The notes under the pieces are model-generated. The model was given only the letters and a program-made list of their open reading frames with translations, had not been told where the DNA came from and made no database searches. A DNA stretch of 64,000 bases, from NCBI RefSeq assembly GCF_001882345.1, contig NZ_MINL01000001.1, positions 2,773,357-2,837,356 on the forward strand, read 5' to 3'. The translations under genes were made by a program, and so were the position numbers. Position 1 is the stretch's first letter; every line of letters starts with the position of its first letter. Shown in pieces: positions 8,565 through 16,922 of this stretch. This stretch comes from Halomonas sp. QHL1 (GTDB lineage: Bacteria; Pseudomonadota; Gammaproteobacteria; Pseudomonadales; Halomonadaceae).

Positions 8565-9175
8565 GCCGTGAGTTGGTTGAAGTTTATGCAGATTGGCATC
8601 CCATTGAGCAACCATTATTAATTGGTCAGTTGGCTTATAGTGACTCAAGTCGTGGCGGCGTATTTAGCTTTGCCTATGACAGAGCTTTTTTAAAATCACC
8701 CTACTGTTTGCAAATTGACCCCTTGCTGACTCTGCATGCCGGTGAGTTTCACAATGACGAAGCAGATAAAAACTTTCGTGCATTTTTAGATTCATCGCCA
8801 GATCGCTGGGGACGTATTTTGATGCAGCGCAGGGCGGCTATCGAAAATCGCAGAGGTATTTGGTCGAGCAACCGATTAACGGAACTCGATTATTTGCTTG
8901 GGGTATATGATTCCTACCGCATGGGAGGAATTCGCTTTAAAAGACCAGACTCACCTCATTTTCTTGATAACAATGCCGAATTTTCGGCCCCACCCATGGC
9001 ATCGCTTCGCGAGTTAGAGCATGCCGCCATCCAAATTGAAAAAGACGATAACATCGACAGTGATGAATACTATCGGTGGTTGAAAACGTTGATTTCTCCC
9101 GGCTCTTCTTTGGGCGATGCAAGACCAAAAGCCTGTATTACTGACGAGCAAAAATACCTGCCATCGAGCTTCTAA
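8561..9175 (+). pseudogene. HipA-like kinase, truncated after the N-terminal region
   Basis: The 204 residues match the HipA N-terminal subdomain and the beginning of the kinase: SSPDRWGRILMQRR, LLGVYDSYRMGGIRF and the Gly-rich GSSLGDARPKA motif near residue 188. In full HipA proteins this is followed by the ATP-lysine strand, the catalytic loop and about 220 further residues. Here the frame ends within 20 codons (KYLPSSF then stop) and no catalytic loop is found downstream on this strand. The kinase should therefore be dead. It is longer than the HipS of HipBST systems and no HipT follows. Confidence 0.75.
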
Positions 9176-9337
9176 CCGACCATCACTCTACCTAACCGAA
9201 GTCAAGACTTGCGAACTGGTTAGCGAAGGTAAATCGGTTGCAGATGGTTGCATCCGGGTTCCAGCAGATTTTGTACCTGATGGGTTGGTATAGTAGGTCG
9301 TTGAGATTGATTGGGAGTGTGTTCATTGTCTTTTTCC

Positions 9338-10157
9338 CTACCGTTCAAATACTGCAGCAATCACTGCTTCAGGTGCTTTTTTTCGAATACAAGCTTCTGC
9401 TACTGATGAAAACTCCATATCGTATTTTACTGTTGCCTTTAAGCGAGCAATCGACATTTCCTTCGTTAGCCAAACCAAAGCATGGACACCATGTTGTGCC
9501 CTAGCCCCACGATAGTCTTCAATTATCGATAGACATTCATCCCACTTTTTACCGCGCTTTTGATTTAGGCGGTTAATACGATTCAAACCTAAAATTTCGA
9601 TAGTTTTTTTCTGCTTTGAATTGCTCTAATTCATCAATACCACCAGCTAATACCGCTACACAGCCGTCATCATCTCTATCATAGGAGATCAGACGTGTTT
9701 GGTCAGTTAATGGGTCAATCAATACTGCACCCTCAAGCTTAAGCAGCATCTCTGAGCAATTAACAGCAGCACGTTGTTCGCCAGCAATAATAGGAAACAC
9801 ATCACTTTTTTTACTGTTGATCAAGTGTCCGGCTATTACATAGTTTTTCCAGTTAAACGTGAGCCACCAATAGCCACTTTCGTAACTTCCATCTAGGTTT
9901 TTTACACGGCCTTTGGGGCGAAAATGATCTACATGAATCGGGGATATAGATTCTTCGGCTTCGGTGTACCAGCACTTATTGGCAAATTGGCCCATAAGCC
10001 AGTTACGGATACGGGCATCTCGCCAGAAGCCTTCATGTTCATCAAGTATAATTTTCCGGGCTGCTTCATCAGGGGCGCCTTGTAATTGCGCAGTTATAGC
10101 ATCGGCTTCGGCAATCCAATCGGCTGGTGGTGTGCCTGTAACAATTACTTTTCGCAT
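9338..10157 (-). pseudogene. ptuB: PtuB-like HNH endonuclease, frameshifted
   Basis: Nuclease partner of a Septu-like defence pair. The first 194 codons hold the HNH signature CWYTEAEESISPIHVDHFRPKG region (Cys62, His75, Asp77, His78), similar to the TIGR02646/PtuB family. The frame then ends at 9573, but the other frame continues smoothly as TIEILGLNRINRLNQKRGKKW and runs to 9338. The switch falls in a run of seven A's (9604-9610 on the opposite strand as T's); removing one A restores a protein of about 272 residues. It starts 2 bp after ptuA. It may be a real mutation, a phase-variable tract, or a sequencing error. The HNH centre itself is upstream of the shift. Confidence 0.7.
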
Positions 10158-10159
10158 GC

Positions 10160-12085
10160 TTACACCTTCAACGTCTCAGCCAGCTCTTGCGCGAGCAATG
10201 ACAAATCATCCATACGTTGCGCTTTTACTAGCTGCTCAATGATCTTCTCGGCCTTAGCATTTTGTTCGTTTAACTCATCTTTGCTAAATAGTTTATCAAG
10301 CGGCTTGCTGCGCACTTTGTACATTTGCTCGATAAAGAGCTGATACATCGGATCGCGATATTCTCGTGAAAAACCTAAATCATCAAGGCGAACCACTAGG
10401 TAATCAAGTTCTTGCTGCTCCTCATGACTCAAACCTTCATGCTTGCGCTTGGCAAGCAAATCGTTACGACGTTGCAGCATGTTCAAAGTGTGATGGTCTA
10501 GAGTAGAAGGCAAACCAAACATCTCACTTTTTAACAAGCCAGATACACCCATCCCTTGAGGATCTTCAACAGGTGACTTGATCAATGTGTCTCCATTGCT
10601 TTTACTAATAATGTGAACCTGTTCTTTTCTTAGTGGACCAACCATCATCGGGTCGTGAGTGGTGATCAGGATTTGCGATTCACCTTGCACCAACGATTTT
10701 TTTCCAGAACTTAAAACGCCTTCAATATCGTCAAAGTAGCGTAATTTCCAGATAGGATTTAAGTGAGTGTCGGGTTCATCTAATAAAAACAAACAGTGGT
10801 CTTCACGGGTGATGCGCATCAGCCCGAGTACGGTGAGCATTTGCAGCTCGCCTTCAGAAAGTTGGGTAAAACTCACCTTGCCACCGTGCTCGTCTCGCTT
10901 CTTGACGGTGATACGAACTTCGTCAATTAAATCGCCAATATAAGCGCCTTCGGCATAACGGAAAAAGCTATCAGGCCCACCGACCAGTTCGCCTAGTTCT
11001 TTAAATTTTTTATTGTTCGGCACATAAAGGTACAGCTGTTTTTGCTTTTCGGTGCGGCCACGAAAATCAATTTGCTTGCTGGCTTCCTGCTCAATCGGGG
11101 CCCAGGCCACTTGCCAGAGTTTATCCAGAAACTCACTGACCACATTGCCACGGGCATACCAAAAGCGCGGATCACCTTCAATCAGTTCATGTTCGTCAAA
11201 CCTGCCACCACGGCGTTTTTCGCGCAGCCGGTGGGGCTCTTTGAGTACAAACAGAGCGGACTCCAGTGATTCGATATGCAGATTATTCAGTACCTTTTGA
11301 AATACCGGGTCGTCGGATAGCAAACAGGCCAGCAGCACCAACTGGCTGTGCCCGCCCCGGCAATAAAACAGACGGCGTAATCGGTCATCACCTAATCTTT
11401 CTCGCCGCTTTTGGCGTTGCTCTTCAGCTCGGTCGAGAAATTTAGCTCTTTGTTCTTCAAATGGCTTGAGTTCATTTTGTATTGCCTGATACTCAGTTTG
11501 CTCCTCTTCACTCATTTCATTGACTGATTTCCCTTCGAATTTTCTGAGTTCGTCTTGGAGGTCAATTATCCTCGGGGAGTTGGTATATGCGTTCAGTTCG
11601 GAATCTGAAAAAACCTCATCAGTGGTGATTTCCTGCCGCTGATTAAAACGCCGTTGATGTTCCTGAAATAACTGCTCGATGCGCTCATTACGGCCCGAGT
11701 AGTAAGCAAAAATATGCGAGGGCAGTAGCTCTCGGTTTTTGAGCAGATAGCCTTGAGATTCGCTTTTGCCATTGACCCACACATAAGGGCGTTTTTGTTT
11801 GGCGGTATCCGCTTCAATACGCACGATATGTCCACGAATTTCATATTCCAGGGTGTAATCAAAGGCGGCTTCCTGATCGAGATCCACATCACGAAACAAG
11901 GTGATCAACGCCTCTATCAGATTGGATTTGCCGGTGCCGTTCTGGCCGATCAAGGCATGGCTGCGAATGCGTTTGGCAGGCTCATTCGTGGCAACACCTG
12001 CGACCGGCTCCAGCTCAGTGGTAAAGGTCATCGCAAGCTGGCTCAGGTTTCTGAAATGCGGAATGGCTAAGGTACGAAGCTGCAT
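10160..12085 (-). CDS. ptuA: PtuA-like AAA/ABC-type ATPase (Septu-like defence)
   Basis: A 641-residue ATPase with Walker A GQNGTGKS (47-54), an ABC-like signature LSEGELQML (about 409) and Walker B CLFLLDEPDTHLNP (about 430-440), i.e. an SMC/Rad50-like AAA_15/AAA_21 fold with a charged, coiled middle region. Together with the HNH gene immediately downstream (2 bp) it matches the two-gene Septu layout, in which PtuA is the ATPase sensor and PtuB the nuclease. It follows hsdS by 14 bp in the same operon, as in R-M islands carrying a restriction-associated ATPase. The frame looks intact. Confidence 0.72.
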   Translation of the reverse strand: MQLRTLAIPHFRNLSQLAMTFTTELEPVAGVATNEPAKRIRSHALIGQNGTGKSNLIEALITLFRDVDLDQEAAFDYTLEYEIRGHIVRIEADTAKQKRPYVWVNGKSESQGYLLKNRELLPSHIFAYYSGRNERIEQLFQEHQRRFNQRQEITTDEVFSDSELNAYTNSPRIIDLQDELRKFEGKSVNEMSEEEQTEYQAIQNELKPFEEQRAKFLDRAEEQRQKRRERLGDDRLRRLFYCRGGHSQLVLLACLLSDDPVFQKVLNNLHIESLESALFVLKEPHRLREKRRGGRFDEHELIEGDPRFWYARGNVVSEFLDKLWQVAWAPIEQEASKQIDFRGRTEKQKQLYLYVPNNKKFKELGELVGGPDSFFRYAEGAYIGDLIDEVRITVKKRDEHGGKVSFTQLSEGELQMLTVLGLMRITREDHCLFLLDEPDTHLNPIWKLRYFDDIEGVLSSGKKSLVQGESQILITTHDPMMVGPLRKEQVHIISKSNGDTLIKSPVEDPQGMGVSGLLKSEMFGLPSTLDHHTLNMLQRRNDLLAKRKHEGLSHEEQQELDYLVVRLDDLGFSREYRDPMYQLFIEQMYKVRSKPLDKLFSKDELNEQNAKAEKIIEQLVKAQRMDDLSLLAQELAETLKV

Positions 12086-12099
12086 AGGATGTCCTTACT

Positions 12100-14073
12100 C
12101 TACTTTTCCAACATTTCAGCGGGTGCGGGCTCTAATAGCCAGCCATAGGTCACTTCGGTTTTGAGCTGTGCATAGAAAGCATCAATTTCACCGCCAAAAC
12201 GCTGCCATAAATCTTTGGCACTCATTTCACCATTATGACGGGCTAGAATCGTAGCCAACGGTGCCTGGGCTTTCACATCGGGCGTAGTGCCCAAACGTAC
12301 CGGAGCCACGAGTTCGGTTTGTGGGGCTTTCATGGGTTCCTCTTCTTGTTCGATGGCGATGCCGATGAGGGCGGCAACAGATGCCACTGCCATATTTTTT
12401 GCCAAACTCAATCGAAATTTTGTTTTTTCTTCCAGTGCATCACAAATGCTCATCAACTTTTGCAACGAAGCGAATATGAGCTCTTGGATTTCCAAAGGTG
12501 GCAAGGGAATAGGTAGCTCATGGATAACTTGCCGAGAAACATTTCTCATTGAGTCGCTCGTACCTGTAGCTCGATCCTTGTAGTAGGCTCGCGCATACTG
12601 CGAATTATTAACAAGGTTGGCCCAGGGCTTTAGTCTTTCATCAAGGAAAGAGAGCCTGACAATTTTGTCGCTCATCAATAGCTTTGTTGGGCAACCTTCA
12701 GGTGCAATAACACTTCGAGCTACTAGTTCAGCGGTATTTGCTCTAGAAAGCATAAAGTCACCAGGCATCACTTCGCATAACGGCCTAGCCTCTAAAGATA
12801 TGGGTAATCTTTTGTTTTCTTCAGGTTTGAATTCACCCCACGTTACCGCGCTTACTTTTAGAACACCCCATTCGTCACCACGTCGTTGCTCTGCTTCGCA
12901 TTTCGGACTCCAGCCAGATTCAGAGCCAGCCAGCAACTCTTCCAGCAGAATCCAGCGCCAGCCAGAAGGCAAAGAGACTTCTTCGTTGATCTTATTAATC
13001 TTCGCGAATCGCTTCCCTGTTTTTTTACTCGACAGTGTCTCCAAGTATGAATCTAAAACAGAAATATCAGTTGGAAGGAGATTTGAGTCTAAGGCCCCAT
13101 AAATAGCTAACTCTGACAGAAGCTTCCGCAAATCTTCGACATCGTCCGGCGCAGAAAATAACTGTCCAAAGTTGGCTTCCAGTCGCAGCCAGTTTTCTTG
13201 CAGCTCATGGGAGCTTTGGCTGTTGGCCACGGCTTGCAGAGTGGCGTGGCGCAAATGATTTTGCAGGGTGCGGCGTTTTTGTTGCTGCGTTTCCAACTGA
13301 TCACATAAGGCCATCAGCTCATCAACTTTGGCGACTATGCGAGATTGTTCATCAGTTGGCGGCAACGGCATAGCACAAAGTGCAAAGTAGTAGGTGGGTA
13401 AACGTTTTGCCCAGCAGTACCTGTCATGCTGGCTTCGCCCTTGGCTCTAAATAAAGGCGAGCGAACGAAAAGGTATATATAAGCAGGATTTATATCTTGG
13501 CTTATGGGGCGGAAAACATGAAATTCTGTAGAACCAGCGCCAATATCAAATTCAAGCCCACGAACCACCGCTGATTTGCCGTTTTCAAAGCACGGCGTAA
13601 TTTTGCGCGAGCAACACATCGCCGTTAGCAAAATGGGTGTAACCTTTGCTGATTTCTGTCCAAGGTTTTACTACACCTGCAATAGCTTCTGAGTGATTCT
13701 CAGAAACTGCGGCCATAGGAACAAATGTGGCCATAGCTACAGATTCGCTATCAGTTTGGGCTTGATTGCGGGGATTAATTTCACCTAGATCCAGTAATCG
13801 ACTCCATCGCCAACCGGGCGGAATTACAATAGCTGGGGGTGTTAATGGTGCAGACTCAAGCTTGGGTGAACGCTTAAACTTTTTCTCGGTAATAAGGCGC
13901 TGGCGGATACGAGCAATGTTCAATAGTGCAACGTCCGCAGTACCATCTTCTTCTAGCTGAAGTGTTAACCTTCCCGTTACGGCAAGTTGATAAACCAACT
14001 CCCGTAACTTCGCCACGCCCCCCGGCGCATTGACGATATGCCCAAACTCAGCCAAAAACTGTTGTGCGTCCAT
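12100..14073 (-). pseudogene. hsdS: type I restriction specificity subunit HsdS, two frameshifts
   Basis: The conceptual protein, about 657 residues, has two target-recognition domains and two coiled spacers, plus a C-terminal extension. Frame 1 (14073-13585) covers the first part of TRD1 up to GDVLLA; the reading then moves to frame 2 near 13605 (KITPCFENGKSA, a hallmark HsdS motif) and to frame 3 near 13405-13408 (RLPTYYFAL, then PLPPTDEQSRIVAKVDELM). The first lesion is equivalent to one extra base, the second to one missing base in an A-run. TRD2 and the second spacer (PIPLPPLEIQELI) are intact. Functional sequence recognition from this gene is unlikely unless the shifts are sequencing errors. 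Confidence 0.85.
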
Positions 14074-15120
14074 TTAGCTGTCCTCGCCACGGTTTTCGAG
14101 GCGAGCCCGTGAGTTTTCAATGGCCTGATGCAATTTGGCTTGTAGTACTTCTTTGGGGGGTAAAGCAGTCAAATATTCAGCGACATGGATGCCGCTGGCA
14201 TCCAGCTCTAACAGTTCGATTTGCTCCTGCTTTTTACCGGTGCACAGAATAATACCCAGCGGCGCAGCTTCGCCCGCTTCCTGTTCATGCTTGGCAAGCC
14301 AACGCAGATACAACTCCATTTGGCCTTTGTGCTCGGCTTTAAAGTCGCCCAATTTCAAGTCAATAGCGACCAACCGTTTCAGCCGGCGGTTGTAGAACAG
14401 CAGGTCGATGTAAAAATCATCGTTGTCGATCTGGATTCGTTTTTGCCGTGCGACAAAGCTAAAGCCGGCCCCTAGCTCCAACAGAAATTGCTCCAGATCG
14501 CGCAGAATAGCGTCTTCCAGATCTTTTTCCAGGTAGCGGTCATTCAGGCCCAAAAAATCGAGAACGTAAGGGTCTTTGAGCACTAGGTTTTGGCTCAGCG
14601 AGCCTGTTTGGCGCAGGTTGGCTAATTCTTGCGTTAGCAACATTTCAGGTTGTTTAGACAGGGCGGTTCGCTCAAACAGAAGGATGTTTTTTCTTTCCCG
14701 CAATTGGCGCACACTCCAGCTCTCCTGCGCGCACATTTGACTGTAAAAGTCGCGCTGAAGCGTATCTTTTAGGTAAATCAGCTCTAAAAAATGACTCCAT
14801 GACAATTGTCTCGACAGTGTCGAGACAATCTGGCCATCGGGGTAAGCCTCGGCAAAGCGCAGCATGTGACGCAGGTTTTTGGCAGAGAAACCGCGGCCGT
14901 ACTCCTGTTCTAATTGTCTCGACAGTGTAGAGACTATTTGCTCGCCATAGGCAGCACGCTCACCCTGAAGCACTTCATGGTGAATACGCTGGCCAATTTG
15001 CCAGTAGAGGATCGTTAGTGCGCTGTTGACGGTTGTGGCCAGTTGCTGGCGACCCTGCTCAATCAGCGTACGGATATCGCCGAGCAGTTGTTGTTCAGTC
15101 GGTAAAGCTGGCTTGCTCAT
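14074..15120 (-). CDS. DUF1016/YhcG-like PD-(D/E)XK nuclease domain protein
   Basis: A 348-residue protein of the YhcG family. The N-terminal DUF1016 helical region has YGEQIVSTLSRQLEQEYG and SWSHFLELI; the C-terminal nuclease domain has the PD-(D/E)XK-type pattern in FYIDLLFYNRRLKRLVAIDLKLGDF. Such proteins are often found next to type I R-M genes; in some cases they promote assembly of the complex or act as nucleases, but the role is not settled. It overlaps hsdM by 4 bp and abuts hsdS, so it is an integral operon member. The frame looks complete. Confidence 0.82.
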   Translation of the reverse strand: MSKPALPTEQQLLGDIRTLIEQGRQQLATTVNSALTILYWQIGQRIHHEVLQGERAAYGEQIVSTLSRQLEQEYGRGFSAKNLRHMLRFAEAYPDGQIVSTLSRQLSWSHFLELIYLKDTLQRDFYSQMCAQESWSVRQLRERKNILLFERTALSKQPEMLLTQELANLRQTGSLSQNLVLKDPYVLDFLGLNDRYLEKDLEDAILRDLEQFLLELGAGFSFVARQKRIQIDNDDFYIDLLFYNRRLKRLVAIDLKLGDFKAEHKGQMELYLRWLAKHEQEAGEAAPLGIILCTGKKQEQIELLELDASGIHVAEYLTALPPKEVLQAKLHQAIENSRARLENRGEDS

Positions 15121-16901
15121 GCGTCTTCTGCCTCTGGTCTAAAGTGGTGAGCAAGGGCTGCCGCCAATTCGCTTTTGAGCTGGTTTTCGGTTTCTTCAAT
15201 TTCACCCAAGAGTTGTTTGTATTTGACCAGTAGCTCGTCAGGGTCGTGGCTTTCTTCTTCGGGGCCATTCGGATTTTTAATATCCAAATTAAAGATGGGC
15301 CAGTAAAGACGGTCGCCTGCGGATTGGGCGTCGCGGGCTTTTAAGCGCAGCGTTTCACTTTCGCTGCGTAAGCTTTCAATTTCATCGTCCACGCTTTGGC
15401 GTTGTGTTTTATCGTTGTTTCCTTTAACAGAGCCCCGCAAGTCACGAATGCGGTTTTCCAATGTGCTGGCTTGGTTATTAAGCTGCTCAGCATTATCCCA
15501 ATGCGGTTTGGCGGCAGCTTCGGCCTGTTCGCGCTTAGTTTTAAAATCGACCTTCGAAGCAAATTCGTTTTCCTCACGGCTGGCAAAGTCATCGCTTTCA
15601 TCGCCCCACCAGTCTTGCTCGGGTTTAAATTCTTCCAGGCGTATGGGTTTGGTTTTGCTATAGCTTTTGTAGCCCGGTGGATAAGGGTGTTCGTAAAACC
15701 AAATGGTGTCGGTGTGGAAATGCTCGCTGCCATCATCTACTCGCGCGCCTTTGGTAAAAAACAAAAGGTTGGTTTTGATGGTGGTATAGGGGGCAAACAC
15801 GCCTTTAGGTAGCCGGATAATGGTGTGCAGTTTGCACTCTTGCAGCAGCAGTTTTTTAAGCGTGCCTTTAATGCCATCACCAAACAAAAACCCATCTGGA
15901 AGTACCACGGCGGCACGACCGTTTTCTTTTAATAGCTTTTTGATGATCAGCGCCATAAACATATCGGCGGTTTCACGGGTTTTTAAGTCAGTCGGGTAGT
16001 CGCCACCTACCGTGTCATCTTCATAGCCACCAAAGGGTGGGTTGGTGATGATACAGTCAACTTTTTCGTTAGCACTCCATTCGTTCCAGCCCTTGCCTAA
16101 GGTGTTTTTATGTTCGATCTGGCTGGGAATATCAATTTCGTGCAAAAGCATGTTGGTGGTGCATAGCAGGTGCGGTAGTTGTTTTTTCTCAATGCCGCGA
16201 ATAGCAGCTTCAATAGCGTGCTGTTCCTTTGTGCTAGATTTATTAGTGCGCTGTTTACGCAAATGGTCGATGGCGGCGGTTAAGAAGCCACCAGTGCCGC
16301 AAGCTGGGTCGAGCACGATCTCGGTGCGTGGCTTCAATCGAGGGTTTACTCGGTCAACCATAAATTGTGTGATGGCGCGAGGGGTGTAAAACTCGCCCGC
16401 ATTGCCTGCACCACGCAGGTCATTCAGCAGTTGCTCATAAACATCACCAATCTGCGAACGAGTTTTGAAGTCGTGAAAGTTAATGGCTTATTCAAGCTTT
16501 TCGATCACCGCCAGCAACTGGGTGCCAGACTTCATGTAGTTGTTGGCATCTTGAAAGACGCTGCGAATGACCTTGTGTTGTGGGCTGGCGTTGGCGTCCA
16601 GCTCTTTCAGTGCCGGAAATAATTGATTGTTAACAAAGCCGACGATATCCGACGGGGCCATTTTATGGGATTTTTTGCCTTGCTCATCGTCATTCATTTT
16701 GGCCCAGTTGCGCCAGCGAAAATCTTCCGGCAGTGGTGATTGATAGTCGGCGTTATCGTCTTCCCACTCTTCTTCGCGCTGGTCAAATACTTTTAAAAAG
16801 AGCAGCCAAGTGAGCTGACCCAAGCGCTGCGCGTCACCATCGACGCCATCGTCTTTGCGCATGATGTCTTGAATAGATTTTATGGTGCTGCTGAGATTCA
16901 T
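15117..16901 (-). pseudogene. hsdM: type I restriction methyltransferase HsdM, in-frame stop
   Basis: N6-adenine methyltransferase subunit. The N-terminal helical domain (MNLSSTIKSIQDIMRKDDGVDG) runs for 137 codons to a TAA at 16488-16490; the same frame then continues without gap as AINFHDFKTRSQIGDVYEQL and reaches the SAM motif DPACGTGGF (about 196) and the catalytic NPPFGG (about 287). A single change of GAA to TAA would explain the stop. Total would be about 594 residues, normal for HsdM. It is 21 bp after hsdR. Unless read through, no methylase is made, though internal reinitiation at 16361 would give the catalytic domain only. Confidence 0.88.
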
Positions 16902-16922
16902 TAGGTTATCCAGTACTCGTAA

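Noticed and set aside
8259..9175. HipBST three-gene toxin-antitoxin
   Set aside because: The 204-residue protein is larger than HipS, includes the start of the kinase domain, and no HipT follows.
9141..9293. Protein-like open frame of about 50 codons after the HipA truncation (contains LTEVKTCELVSEGKS)
   Set aside because: No start site and no family recognised; it overlaps the end of the HipA fragment and may be chance.
9604..9610. Programmed -1 frameshifting at the A AAA AAC heptamer in ptuB
   Set aside because: The heptamer is in the right phase, but the -1 frame meets a stop within five codons; the conserved continuation needs the +1 frame.
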